Positions 41,853 through 51,570 of a stretch of DNA of 64,000 nt are shown piece by piece; the first letter of the stretch is position 1; each line of letters begins with the position of its first letter. This DNA comes from Anaerolineae bacterium (GTDB lineage Bacteria; Chloroflexota; Anaerolineae; Aggregatilineales; Phototrophicaceae). The position numbers were made by a program, and so were the translations under genes. The notes under the pieces are model-generated. The model made no database searches, was not told the origin of the DNA, and saw only the letters and a list, made by a program, of their open reading frames with translations. The stretch is from contig JAUZRW010000011.1 of assembly GCA_030950085.1 (NCBI GenBank), positions 1-64,000 of the forward strand, given 5' to 3'.

Positions 41853-44800
41853 TTAATCATCATCATCGCCCCCCAACAAATCTTGTAGCAAACCCGCCAC
41901 ATCAATATCGAGGTTGCCATCAACCGTTTCATCCCATATTGGCTCAGATTGGGCAGAGTCTTGTGATGATTGCGTGCTAGAGATGTTGCTCTGCCAAGTG
42001 GCGCGTCCATCATTACGATAAAACAGATTCATGCGCTCAATCTCATCGGCAAGTTCGGCAACATGGGCAATTTGAACCACACTTACTTGATTGCGTTGTG
42101 GCACATAGGCACGACCTTCGGGCAAGATGTCATCGGGTATCCCAGAAACATGCCAGTAAAGGCGTTGCAAACTTTCGCGGCTACCCAAGGCGAATCCAGT
42201 ACGGCGCAACATCAAATGGCGCATGAGAGGGTCTGTTGTCCGTTCCAGATAACCGGCTGCCCAAATATGAAACGGCAAGTCACTGAATACACGGGTACAG
42301 TCGCGCAGGATACGCAATGCCTCTGGTTCGGCACTCAACGCTTCACTGACCATATCATAATCGTCAATCATGACAACCGTTGTCGGGATAGGGGCGTTCG
42401 GGAGTAATTTTTTCCCGTGCTGAAGCTGCTGTAAATCTAGCGCAAGGTGCTTGACTTGCTGCAAAAATTCTGTGGGATGAGTACAGAAAGCGACAACATG
42501 CTTGAGGTCACGCAGAGCATTCAGGTGACGGTCATTAAAATCAACCACTAAGATTCGCAATTGTTGAGGCGAAAATTGCTCGGCGGCGGTGAGTGCCGCA
42601 GTCAAGAGCAGATTCGTCTTGCCCGAACCCGGTACCCCTGTGACAATAAAATGGGGTCCCTCATTTTGCCAATCCAAGACAAAGGGCGTAATAGAGGTAT
42701 CATCGCTATAGCCGAGTGTTGTCTTCAAGCCATTTTCGCTATCCGCCGGATACAAGGTATGAAGCGGAATATAGGTCGGCAGATTACGGATTTGTGCTGG
42801 GGCTTGGTCTTGCTTATAGGTTTTGTGATAGGTTTCGCGCATATGGTCAATAAATTCGCCAAGTGATTTTTGTGCTGCCTCATAGCTTGGATGACCCGGT
42901 ATCACACACGGCAAACAGACTTGAGTGATAAGCGGCGGTGTGTGATGCACATAACCTCGTCCAACAGGAAAACTGACTTGCATCGGCGTGTTGGTGCGCC
43001 CGACGAGAATATCATAATCACTGGCATTATTGAGTTGTAAGGCGATGCGCTGTGGAATCAAGGAACGGAATCTGTCCGGTACAGAATCAATGCTGCTGGC
43101 AGTCATCACGACGTAGATACCGACTGCTCGTCCCTCTTGAATCAGGCGTTCAAAATCGTGCATGTGCGTTTCCCAATACGAATCACGGAATTGCTCGTAC
43201 TGGTCAATGAAGACAATTTTAACGGGGCGATTTTCGTCCAAATGCGGATGATTCGCACGCCAATCGAGTTCTTTCAGTAAGCTACCAAATAAGCGCCGTA
43301 CCCGTTCAATTTCTGTGCCATAGATGACTTTTTCAGCATGGGGCAATTGGCTCACAGCATCTAAGCCTGTTCCGGTGAAACTCACAAAGTACATATGGAG
43401 ATTTTGCGGTGGATGCAAGACAGCTTCACTGAGGGCGAGGGTTTGCAAGAGTGTCGTTTTGCCACTGCCGGGTCCCCCCATCACCAGTAAATGACCATCT
43501 TTTGCCGCTAAATTTTCGCGCTGGCTGGTATTGAGGTGAATCCACAACGGGTCTTGACTACGATTGTAAATATCATCGACTAGACCAAGCGGTGCGCTGC
43601 CGACTTCAACGGGTGTATTAGCAGGGACATCCCATTCTTGACCATCAAAACCGCGAATTTCTGCAATCGAAAAAGGCAATGCCAGTGTAATGCGTTCTTC
43701 TAGCGGCGGCAATAATAGCGGCGGCATCCGCATCAGACCTTCATTACCGGCATAATCATGAAGCAAGTCTGACATAGCGCGTGCGATAGTATACGGTTCG
43801 CTGGATTGTGGCATGGTCGGGTAAGCCGCCCGAATATCTGGTAGCAAATTAACCCGTTCGCCACGCTCGGTAATCAACTCTAGGCGCATTGCCTCATCCA
43901 TACCATCTTCGCCATGCAGCCGTAGATTATAATCGTCTCCAGCATAAGCAGTCTGGAATTGTTTGAACAAACTATGTTCACCCACTTGCAAAAAACCGCG
44001 TCCGGGCTGACCTGTCGGTAGATAAGCAGCATCGGGGCGACGCAACATCGCCCGACTCGCTTCGACACTTTGTACCCTTAGGCAGATACGAAATTGCAAA
44101 TTGGCATTCATCTCATCGGTGATGATATCCATCGGACTCTGTGTCCCAAGAATCAGATGTAAGCCTAAACTGCGCCCGACTTGCACTGTTCGCACCAATT
44201 CTTTCATGAAATCTGGCATTTCACGGGCGAGTTGGGCAAATTCATCCACGATGATAATCAGATGGGGCAGTGGCATATATTTTTTGTTATTGTGGAAATT
44301 GCGCGAGAAAAATTGATGATACTGATGAATATCGCGCATATTCTTCTCTTTGAGAAATTCTTGGCGATACTCGGTTTCAGCTTTGAGCGCCTCTAAAGCG
44401 CGTTGCACCAGCACGCCATCAAGGTTTGTGACCATACCCCCCGTATGCGGCAAATCCCGAAAACCTCTGAATGTACTGCCACCCTTAAAATCAATCAGCA
44501 GCAGATTCAACAAACGTGGGTCATGCTCAATGGCGAGAGCTGCAACGAGTGTTTGTAGCAATTCACTTTTGCCTGAACCTGTTGTGCCAGCCAATACGCC
44601 ATGGGGCCCGTGATGGTCTTCATCTAGCATGAGATAGGTATTCATCGTCAGGCTTTCGCGCCCAATGGGAACAGCGAACGGGAGTGGCGTATTTTCGATA
44701 TCTCGTTGCCATGTTTCGTTGAGAATATCGACCAATTCGCCAACTTCCTTAATGCCGTACATTTCCAGAAAATCGACTTGTTGCGGAATCCGTCCGGCAC

Positions 44801-46049
44801 TGCCTATATCCGGCATGACAATCCCCGATATCGAGCGGGCAAAATGGTCAGCATCGGCATCTGAGAGCAAGTCAATCGTATCGCCAACAATCTCTTCATC
44901 GCTCACTGCGAGGCGGATATAGCGAAATTGCCCTCGGCTACCAATATCGACAATTGCTTGCGTTGCGCCCGGTGCATCTTCGATACGATTAGCGACAAAA
45001 ATCGTCGAAACACCCAAATCTTGCCCCTCTCGCAGCAAGGTTTGATAAACGACTTCACTCGCCATCAATTCCATATCATCAATGATGACGAGCAAGTGCG
45101 GCAGATGGATGACATCTTTATTTTCACGGCGCGAGTCAACCACCTGACTCAGCATCCCGACGAGATTCCGTACACTGTCGGTATCATAAGCAATGAAATC
45201 CGGTTGTTGCCCTTGATGGGTGCTGCTAGTATGCGGCAACCACTTCAACCATTGCCAATCGCTATGATGAGCTAGTGGCGCAACGAGATTAATATGCAAA
45301 TCTTGTGGGGCATGAGTCATCGCCAATTGACACACACTGGCATGAATGGCATTGAGAACCATACTGCGTCGTCCACAATAACTTATTGAGGCATCACGTT
45401 TTAAGGGGGCGACTATCGGTACCGCCTTCAAATAGCGATATTGGTCTACAAGGACAGTCGCTTCTTTGAGCAGTGGATTATCAGTCTCCAAATTAGGGGG
45501 CTTGATGTGTACGGATGAGGGGATTCGTCCACGCCCTAAGCGCACTTGCATAAAATCATGGTGGTCAGGGCGACGTTCCCATAAGCGCGAATCACGGGCA
45601 AGACCGCGTTGTAACAGGGTTGTCGTATCGGGATGATTTTCTTCCAGAATAGCTTTTTGAGCTTCATGAGCGGCTTGTAGACGGGCTTGTTTTTTGTGCA
45701 AACTGCGGATGTACTGCCGTTCATTTTCGATTTCGCGTTGTTCGTGTTGTTTCCGTCGCCAATGTTGCGCGAGGAATGCGCCAGCAATGCTGAAACCGGC
45801 TAAGGCAACCATCGGCACAGCAAATAAAGCACCCACGCCGGATGAATCGCCAAAGGCACGTCCGACATAAAAGAGGGCAATCACACCAATACCCATCACA
45901 GGCAGTATCGTCACCAGTGCATTGGGTTCTGGCGCATCGGATGGTTGCGGCGGAGCAGGTAAATCAACTTCACCATCCGGCAGTGTCGGTAGTTGAATGC
46001 GTGGTGGGCGATTGAAGTTAGCCGATTGCAAGCGATTATCGTTGCGCAT
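41853..46049 (-). CDS. EccC/EssC-like FtsK/SpoIIIE ATPase of a type VII secretion-like system
   Basis: The 1398-residue protein has two N-terminal membrane helices (46-64 and 76-95), a coiled coil (100-135), a D0-like region and three FtsK/SpoIIIE ATPase domains. Walker A motifs are GTTGSGKS (488-495), GGPGSGKT (858-865) and GVPGSGKT (1138-1145). Only the first has a full Walker B with the catalytic Glu (HLIIIVDEFAQ); the second reads VFIDQYEQ and the third VVMIDDYD, the pattern in EccC/EssC where domain 1 hydrolyses ATP and the others bind substrates. Unlike Firmicutes EssC it lacks N-terminal FHA domains; an FHA membrane protein is encoded separately at 47919. It ends in an acidic tail (GLLQDLLGGDDDD). 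It is the motor of the locus and directly follows two Esx-like genes. Confidence 0.92.
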   Translation of the reverse strand: MRNDNRLQSANFNRPPRIQLPTLPDGEVDLPAPPQPSDAPEPNALVTILPVMGIGVIALFYVGRAFGDSSGVGALFAVPMVALAGFSIAGAFLAQHWRRKQHEQREIENERQYIRSLHKKQARLQAAHEAQKAILEENHPDTTTLLQRGLARDSRLWERRPDHHDFMQVRLGRGRIPSSVHIKPPNLETDNPLLKEATVLVDQYRYLKAVPIVAPLKRDASISYCGRRSMVLNAIHASVCQLAMTHAPQDLHINLVAPLAHHSDWQWLKWLPHTSSTHQGQQPDFIAYDTDSVRNLVGMLSQVVDSRRENKDVIHLPHLLVIIDDMELMASEVVYQTLLREGQDLGVSTIFVANRIEDAPGATQAIVDIGSRGQFRYIRLAVSDEEIVGDTIDLLSDADADHFARSISGIVMPDIGSAGRIPQQVDFLEMYGIKEVGELVDILNETWQRDIENTPLPFAVPIGRESLTMNTYLMLDEDHHGPHGVLAGTTGSGKSELLQTLVAALAIEHDPRLLNLLLIDFKGGSTFRGFRDLPHTGGMVTNLDGVLVQRALEALKAETEYRQEFLKEKNMRDIHQYHQFFSRNFHNNKKYMPLPHLIIIVDEFAQLAREMPDFMKELVRTVQVGRSLGLHLILGTQSPMDIITDEMNANLQFRICLRVQSVEASRAMLRRPDAAYLPTGQPGRGFLQVGEHSLFKQFQTAYAGDDYNLRLHGEDGMDEAMRLELITERGERVNLLPDIRAAYPTMPQSSEPYTIARAMSDLLHDYAGNEGLMRMPPLLLPPLEERITLALPFSIAEIRGFDGQEWDVPANTPVEVGSAPLGLVDDIYNRSQDPLWIHLNTSQRENLAAKDGHLLVMGGPGSGKTTLLQTLALSEAVLHPPQNLHMYFVSFTGTGLDAVSQLPHAEKVIYGTEIERVRRLFGSLLKELDWRANHPHLDENRPVKIVFIDQYEQFRDSYWETHMHDFERLIQEGRAVGIYVVMTASSIDSVPDRFRSLIPQRIALQLNNASDYDILVGRTNTPMQVSFPVGRGYVHHTPPLITQVCLPCVIPGHPSYEAAQKSLGEFIDHMRETYHKTYKQDQAPAQIRNLPTYIPLHTLYPADSENGLKTTLGYSDDTSITPFVLDWQNEGPHFIVTGVPGSGKTNLLLTAALTAAEQFSPQQLRILVVDFNDRHLNALRDLKHVVAFCTHPTEFLQQVKHLALDLQQLQHGKKLLPNAPIPTTVVMIDDYDMVSEALSAEPEALRILRDCTRVFSDLPFHIWAAGYLERTTDPLMRHLMLRRTGFALGSRESLQRLYWHVSGIPDDILPEGRAYVPQRNQVSVVQIAHVAELADEIERMNLFYRNDGRATWQSNISSTQSSQDSAQSEPIWDETVDGNLDIDVAGLLQDLLGGDDDD

Positions 46050-46098
46050 CAAAAACCTCTAGGCTAAAACGCATTATCGAATACCGCAGCCATGATGC

Positions 46099-46368
46099 TT
46101 AAAATGCTTCGTCGGCTGCTTGCATCCGACGGGCTTGATTTTCCAGACTACGGGCAAATGCCTCTAGTGCTGTCACCCATTGCTGCATCTCAGGACGGGC
46201 GCGTTCCCACATTTGGAAGAACCGTTCTGCCCGTTTGCCCATCCACTGCACAGTCTCAACAGCCTCTTCTAAGCGTTGAATCTCCGCACGCACACTATCA
46301 GCCTCTTGGCGGATACGAGCCGCACGCTGGTACAATTCGACATAAGGGACACGGATAAAATCGCTCAT
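46099..46368 (-). CDS. WXG100-family (EsxA/EsxB-like) protein
   Basis: The 89-residue protein is a predicted helical hairpin with the turn motif VQWMGKRAERFF (W-M-G, near 41-43), the WXG100 signature. WXG100 proteins are secreted as dimers by EccC-type ATPases and act as substrates and export chaperones. The ATG follows AGGAC. A C-terminal YxxxD/E motif is not evident; the tail reads QARRMQAADEAF. It is 50 bases upstream of the EccC-like gene. Confidence 0.9.
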   Translation of the reverse strand: MSDFIRVPYVELYQRAARIRQEADSVRAEIQRLEEAVETVQWMGKRAERFFQMWERARPEMQQWVTALEAFARSLENQARRMQAADEAF

Positions 46369-46386
46369 GATAAAGTCCTATAAAAA

Positions 46387-46668
46387 TTACTCTGTTGGGC
46401 GCGATGCCAACTCGATTTCATTGGCAGCATCACTCAAGCGTTGCTGAAATTGTACAAGGTTTTTTGCCGCATCTTTCAAACGCGGAGTCAAGCGCATATA
46501 ACGGGCGCGAAATTCCTCAGCAGCGATGCTTGTAAAACGGTCAACGCTCAACGCCCGAATCTCAGCATCTACAGATTCGATACTGTCACTGATGCGTTGG
46601 GCGCTATTTTGTATCGTTTGAGCCGCATCACGCATTTGGCTCGTTTTGGCTCGTAATTCACCATCCAT
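46387..46668 (-). CDS. Second Esx-like helical-hairpin protein without a WXG motif
   Basis: The 93-residue protein has two predicted helices with the same length and spacing as its neighbour (MDGELRAKTSQMRDAAQTIQ; FRARYMRLTPRLKDAAKNLVQFQQ). The turn reads LSVDRFTSIAAEEFRARY, without W-x-G. Such divergent partners occur in ESX heterodimers, so it may pair with the WXG100 protein 18 bases downstream. The ATG follows AAAGGA by seven bases; a TTG six bases upstream is less likely. It resembles the N-terminus of the CHAP protein. Confidence 0.8.
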   Translation of the reverse strand: MDGELRAKTSQMRDAAQTIQNSAQRISDSIESVDAEIRALSVDRFTSIAAEEFRARYMRLTPRLKDAAKNLVQFQQRLSDAANEIELASRPTE

Positions 46669-46687
46669 CAGCAATTCCTTTCGTTAA

Positions 46688-47818
46688 TCATCTATTTGTA
46701 AACTCGGCAATTGCCAAGAGGACAATCGACAAGGTGACAGCAATCGCCATCGCTACCCCAAATGCTAGTACCAACATTGATGCCGGATTGCTAACAACCT
46801 GACCAGTCGGACTATAAGCGGCTGTTGTGATGCCAGTCGGGGCGGCTTGCGCTTCTAATGTGCCAACTGCCCCATCTTCTGCTGAGTCAGGCATCGGAGC
46901 GACTTCGACATCTGCGGCGGTTGCAACAGTATTTTGCGAGATAAAAATCGCATTTTCGATATCTTCTGCAAATTGAGTTAAATCGGTATAGCGGACATCG
47001 CGTGCGCCTAATGCTTTTGTGAAAATGGCATCGAGTTGCTCTAAATCCGCCAGTTTCAAATCATCAGGCATTTGTGGGTCTTCAATGGTTGTCGGCTTCA
47101 CCCATTCGCCATCATCAAGGCGTTTTTTTGCCGCAAAACGCGCATACATCCCTTTTTTGATAATCGGGTCATCATAATCAAAAATCGGATGGCGACCAAA
47201 TAAGATTTCATAAGCGACAACAGCGAAACTCCACGCATCGCCAATCGCATCAGGGGCTTCAAAATCCGGCGGCATATAAATACTCGTCCCGATGTTGAAG
47301 TTCGTCATATCGCGGTTTTCGGCTGCCAGCGAAATACTAAAATCCATCAGATAGGGTTTATCTACGCCATTGATATTGCCCGGCTTAATATCGCGGTGAA
47401 TGATGTCATTTTTATGCGCGAGTGACAGTGCAGAAGCCACATTCTTAATGATTGTGAGCCGTTTACGAATATTTTGCTTGACCAATTCGCCGCGCAAGAT
47501 GAGTTTGTCCAGTGAGGGGCTATCAATAAATTCCATCACAAAATAAGGGCGTTCAGACTCTAAATCCCACTCGTAAATCGCCGGAATATTAGGATGATTC
47601 AGTGTTTTCAGGGCATTGACTTCGCGCTCTAGGCGTTCACGATGTTTAGTGGCAGAGCGGCTGCTAATCAGATTTTCGCGCATGAATTTAATAGCGACGA
47701 TTTGCCCACCTGCGCCCATCGCTTTCCAAATTTCACCGGATGAACCGACACCCACATGCTCTAACAATTCATAATTATCAATCTTAGCGCCTGATTCTAT
47801 CTTCATCATAATAGACAT
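46688..47818 (-). CDS. Membrane-anchored Ser/Thr protein kinase
   Basis: The 376-residue protein has a cytoplasmic kinase domain (about 15-285) and one C-terminal membrane helix (about 348-370, SMLVLAFGVAMAIAVTLSIVLLA). The kinase has VGVGSSGEIWKA, the Lys of VAIKFMRE, IIHRDIKPGNI and GTSIYMPPDFEAP, but DFG is replaced by DFS (LMDFSISL). The last exported residues are few, so it has no real external sensor. It probably works with the FHA protein upstream, whose domain would read the phosphothreonine. It lies 20 bases upstream of the Esx-like genes. Confidence 0.88.
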   Translation of the reverse strand: MSIMMKIESGAKIDNYELLEHVGVGSSGEIWKAMGAGGQIVAIKFMRENLISSRSATKHRERLEREVNALKTLNHPNIPAIYEWDLESERPYFVMEFIDSPSLDKLILRGELVKQNIRKRLTIIKNVASALSLAHKNDIIHRDIKPGNINGVDKPYLMDFSISLAAENRDMTNFNIGTSIYMPPDFEAPDAIGDAWSFAVVAYEILFGRHPIFDYDDPIIKKGMYARFAAKKRLDDGEWVKPTTIEDPQMPDDLKLADLEQLDAIFTKALGARDVRYTDLTQFAEDIENAIFISQNTVATAADVEVAPMPDSAEDGAVGTLEAQAAPTGITTAAYSPTGQVVSNPASMLVLAFGVAMAIAVTLSIVLLAIAEFTNR

Positions 47819-47830
47819 TATCCGCCATAT

Positions 47831-47919
47831 TTGTTTAACGAAATTACTTTGATGACTCGCATAATCTCACTCTCATTTTGCAATATTGTGTGAGATACGA
47901 TGAAACCCCGAAAGGGGAT
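47831..47919 (-). repeat. 90-bp repeat with CCCCTTTCGGGG hairpin, copy 4
   Basis: On the minus strand it begins at the last base of the FHA gene's stop codon (TAATCCCCTTTCGGGG) and ends with GTTAAACAA. It separates the FHA gene from the kinase gene inside one locus. Confidence 0.8.
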
Positions 47920-48551
47920 TATCGAATAGCTTGTTCACGAGTTTCGGTTGGTAATATCAATCGGAGGCGTACTTTGCTACCGAGTTGTACCACATCTTGG
48001 TTAAAAACCCGTACTGGAAGATTCGGCTCGATTTGTTCAAATTGCCCCTCTTTGAACAAAAAAGTGCCATAGGTGCTTTCGGTATCAATTAAATAATATT
48101 CGCGCAAATCTTCATCCCCCGCAAAGAGGGCATGATGCCGCGAAATACTGCGCTCATCAATTGCCATCAAAATTTGTTGCTCTTCATTGAAAAAGCGTCC
48201 GATTCCAAATTCATAAGCGGGCAGGGCTAAATCTTTTGCCTCTGGCATACCGGCTTCAACCACGAATTTGCCAGAAACCCCGTGGTCAGTGACACCCGTT
48301 ACCCCACCTGTGCCGGGTCCAGACCCCACCTGTGCCAGAATTGTGGGTAATCCACTGGATAATTTATCTTGCGACCAAGCACCGCTACTGCGTGGCATGA
48401 CAGGGTGTGTGGGTTGATTGGCACGGTCTTCAACAGTACCTGTAATCGACAAAAACGTGGCATAGACAACCTGTATGAGGGCAACCAAACCCAAACCCAC
48501 AGGCAAATAAGTTACTAAATTTCGCAGAAAGAGATTCCAATCAAGTGTCAT
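47919..48551 (-). CDS. Membrane-anchored FHA-domain protein
   Basis: The 210-residue protein has an N-terminal membrane helix (about 12-34, LVTYLPVGLGLVALIQVVYATFL), a flexible Pro/Ser/Gly-rich linker and a C-terminal FHA domain (about 110-200) with FGIGRFF, SISRHHALF and DTESTYGTFLF, the phosphothreonine-binding core. It is first in the minus-strand type VII-like locus. In Firmicutes EssC carries such FHA domains itself; here one is supplied on a separate membrane protein, which could dock to the EccC-like ATPase in trans. That role is inferred. Confidence 0.85.
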   Translation of the reverse strand: MTLDWNLFLRNLVTYLPVGLGLVALIQVVYATFLSITGTVEDRANQPTHPVMPRSSGAWSQDKLSSGLPTILAQVGSGPGTGGVTGVTDHGVSGKFVVEAGMPEAKDLALPAYEFGIGRFFNEEQQILMAIDERSISRHHALFAGDEDLREYYLIDTESTYGTFLFKEGQFEQIEPNLPVRVFNQDVVQLGSKVRLRLILPTETREQAIR

Positions 48552-48741
48552 CTTGCCTCATCCCAGATGATGATTATGACAATCTATATTGCTCTTTATT
48601 CTAATGTGCGACTGCATAATGCACAAGCAGTCCAGATACCAAATTCTATAAAAATGACACTTTTTGACCTATGGGACGAGACATATCACATCCGTTATGA
48701 CCAAAAATGATGATATGCCGAGAATGTTTGATTGACAGGCA

Positions 48742-49338
48742 TTAATGATTAGCGACCAGACTATCCAGCAGCATATGTAATCCTGCGATAATGCGCTCTA
48801 AGTCGTAATGCCCACTCTGGCGTTGAAAGCGAATCGTGCTGACATCAAGCATGATATACAAGCAGTCTGCCATATAATCGACATCGCCTTGTCGTTGCAG
48901 ACGCGCTAATAAGCCATAAATCGTTTGTCGCCACCAATAATGTGCCGGATGGCGCAACATATCAATCCCACCTTGATTCGCCACTTCGCGCAATAATTCG
49001 TTATGCTTATCCACATAAGCAACTGCTTGCTGTAAAAACCATTGCAACGCTTGGAAAACATCGGGTGTAACCTGCAAGTGGCGCAATGTTGCTTGCTGGA
49101 AATCGCGCATATTTTCATCCAACAACGCATGACACAGTGTTGCTTTGTCTGCAAAATGGCGATAGAGTGTGCCTTTGCCGACTCGCGCTTCTTTTGCAAT
49201 CGCTGACATGGTAACAGAATCGACACCGTGTTCTTCAAACAACTTATGTGCCGTATCCATCAGCAAGCACCGATTCCGAACGGCATCAGCACGAATAGAT
49301 TTTTCTGGATTCAGTGAAATAATGTTCTCAGGTTTCAT
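48742..49338 (-). CDS. TetR-family transcriptional regulator
   Basis: The 198-residue protein has a TetR helix-turn-helix (AHKLFEEHGVDSVTMSAIAKEARVGKGTLYRHFADKATL) at about 28-70 and an all-helical ligand domain. It is divergent from the S9 peptidase gene across 208 bases and may control it. The ATG gives an N-terminal extension of 20 residues before the HTH. Confidence 0.92.
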   Translation of the reverse strand: MKPENIISLNPEKSIRADAVRNRCLLMDTAHKLFEEHGVDSVTMSAIAKEARVGKGTLYRHFADKATLCHALLDENMRDFQQATLRHLQVTPDVFQALQWFLQQAVAYVDKHNELLREVANQGGIDMLRHPAHYWWRQTIYGLLARLQRQGDVDYMADCLYIMLDVSTIRFQRQSGHYDLERIIAGLHMLLDSLVANH

Positions 49339-49434
49339 ATTTTTATTGTATCACATAATAGCAAACGCATAACGTGAAATGATAATTCTGGATTGTAATT
49401 TCTTGCCGCAATTTGTTACAAAATTTGTTTTTTG

Positions 49435-49462
49435 TTGTAATAGTGTTATGTTTTAGTACAAT
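49435..49462 (+). promoter_or_regulatory. Possible promoter of the S9 peptidase gene
   Basis: TTGTAA, a 16-base spacer and TACAAT, 85 bases upstream of the ATG. The surrounding region is AT-rich. Confidence 0.4.
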
Positions 49463-49546
49463 AGAAGTATTCGAAAAAATGGGAAAATAATCGCAATCAT
49501 CCGCAATGGAATAAAACGTAAAATGTTTTTGAAAGGATAGACTTTT

Positions 49547-51433
49547 ATGGGCAAGCAATCTAAGCCCTTTGGGACATGGGAAAGTCCCGTTACAGCGCAT
49601 ATGTTGGCTGGGAGTATACGACTCAGCGATGTGCAATGGGATAGCGACGGTGAAACGCTTATTTGGCATGAACGACGTGGTGCTGGTGGTGTATTGGTCA
49701 GCAAAAAAGGCACAGACGCTATCCGCGAATTGACAAATAGTGAATTTTCTGTTTCTGGACGTGTCGGTTATGGGGGAGGCACTTTCACAGTCTCTGAGGG
49801 ACAAGTCTATTTTGCCAGCAATGGACGCTTATACAAAGTGCCGTTAACAGGTGGCACGCCGCAAGCCATTACCCCGAAGTTTGGCGCAGCCGCCGCCCCA
49901 CGAGTGTCTCACGATGGCAAGTGGCTGGTCTTTGTTCACTCTTATGAGGACGATGATGTTATAGCGTTGGTCGATACCGATGGTCAATATTGGTCTCAGA
50001 AAATTGCGTCGGGCGATGATTTTGTGATGCAACCGACGTGGCATCCCAATGGCAAGCAAATCGCCTATGTCGCGTGGAATCACCCCAATATGCCGTGGAA
50101 TGGTACTGAATTACGCTTGATTACGCTGGAAGACAATGGGCGTGGAATGCCAATCGCTAGTGGTGAAGAGACGCTAGTGGGGGATGACAATACAGCGATT
50201 TTCCAACCCGAATTTTCGCCTGATGGACGTTATATATCATATATCAGCGATGCAACAGGTTGGGGACATATCTATCTGTATGATACGCAATCCGGCGAGC
50301 ATCAGCAGATTACATCTGGTGAACACGAACATATCATTCCGGCATGGGTACAAGGCTTATATACCTACGGCTGGACAAGCGATAGTCGGGCATTATATTA
50401 CATCTGTAGCGATAGCGGATTCCGTAGTGTTTGGATATATGATGTTGAACATAAAACCTCGCTACGAGTCCGTGACTTGGATACTTATACTGATTTCGCT
50501 TATTTGGCAGTTGCAAACGGTAGCGAAAAAATTGCACTGGTCGCTTCGGCTTCTACGATACCAGAGCGTGTCATTAGCTATAGTGCCGAAGTCGGTATGC
50601 AGATTGTACGGCGTGCGACGACTGAAATATTGACTGTTGATGATTTATCGGTGGCAGAGGCGATTTCGTGGACAGGGCATGATGGCGAAACAGCACATGG
50701 TTTGTATTATGCCCCGAAAAATGCTCGATTTGAAAGTAACGGCACACCGCCTTTGATGGTATTGGTTCATGGGGGACCGACATCTAATCGAGATGCCAAA
50801 TATTATGGAGATGTGCAGTTCTTTACCTCGCGTGGTTATGCGGTGCTACAAGTAAATCATCGTGGAAGTACGGGCTATGGTAAAGCCTATATGAATAAGC
50901 ACAAAGGCAAATGGGGGGTCTATGATGTGCAAGATAGCATCACAGGCGCACAGCATCTTGTCGATAAAGGATTAGCCCATGCCGATAAATTGGTCATTAT
51001 GGGCGGCAGTGCGGGTGGCTATACGGTCTTACAAACCCTCGTCGATAAACCCTCATTTTTCAAGGCAGGTGTTTGTTCTTATGGGATTGCTAATCAATTT
51101 ACATTGGTGATGGATACCCATAAATTTGAATCACGGTACAGTGATTGGTTACTAGGGACATTGCCCGCAGCCGCAGACGTTTATCGTGACCGTTCACCTA
51201 TTTTCCGTGCCAAAAATATCACCGATGCCCTGATTGTGTTTCAAGGGGATAAAGATGTTGTCGTACCAAAGAATCAATCTGATACCATCGTAGCGGCACT
51301 GCGACGCAATGGAACGCCGCATGAATATCATATTTATGAGGGTGAAGGACACGGTTTTCGGAAAGCAGAGACTATTATTGACTTCTATACAAAGACAGTC
51401 AATTTCTTATTGCAAGCGGTCATTTATGTTTAA
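49547..51433 (+). CDS. S9 family prolyl oligopeptidase (dipeptidyl or acylaminoacyl peptidase type)
   Basis: The 628-residue serine peptidase has an N-terminal beta-propeller (about 1-360; WHPNGKQIAYVAW, FSPDGRYISYISD repeats) and a C-terminal alpha/beta-hydrolase domain. The catalytic triad is visible: Ser in GGSAGGY (about 488), Asp in GDKDVVVPKNQ (about 569) and His in EGEGHGF (about 601). HGGPTSNRDAKYYGDVQFF holds the oxyanion region. It has no signal peptide, so it acts inside the cell on short peptides. AGGATAG precedes the ATG. The divergent TetR gene is its likely regulator. Confidence 0.93.
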   Translation: MGKQSKPFGTWESPVTAHMLAGSIRLSDVQWDSDGETLIWHERRGAGGVLVSKKGTDAIRELTNSEFSVSGRVGYGGGTFTVSEGQVYFASNGRLYKVPLTGGTPQAITPKFGAAAAPRVSHDGKWLVFVHSYEDDDVIALVDTDGQYWSQKIASGDDFVMQPTWHPNGKQIAYVAWNHPNMPWNGTELRLITLEDNGRGMPIASGEETLVGDDNTAIFQPEFSPDGRYISYISDATGWGHIYLYDTQSGEHQQITSGEHEHIIPAWVQGLYTYGWTSDSRALYYICSDSGFRSVWIYDVEHKTSLRVRDLDTYTDFAYLAVANGSEKIALVASASTIPERVISYSAEVGMQIVRRATTEILTVDDLSVAEAISWTGHDGETAHGLYYAPKNARFESNGTPPLMVLVHGGPTSNRDAKYYGDVQFFTSRGYAVLQVNHRGSTGYGKAYMNKHKGKWGVYDVQDSITGAQHLVDKGLAHADKLVIMGGSAGGYTVLQTLVDKPSFFKAGVCSYGIANQFTLVMDTHKFESRYSDWLLGTLPAAADVYRDRSPIFRAKNITDALIVFQGDKDVVVPKNQSDTIVAALRRNGTPHEYHIYEGEGHGFRKAETIIDFYTKTVNFLLQAVIYV

Positions 51434-51570
51434 TTAACGCGAATATCGTTGTCAGGATTCCATCAAAAATGAGGCGTATTGTAAAACTTCGCAAGGAATA
51501 TAGGGGTCTATTTCAAGTTGGTGCAAAATCTAAAACGACCCTATTTCGTCTAAAAACAACCGTCTTTGAT

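Noticed and set aside
41853-46049. FtsK DNA translocase for chromosome segregation
   Set aside because: Three ATPase domains with degenerate second and third Walker B motifs and adjacent Esx genes fit EccC/EssC, and no gamma domain is present.
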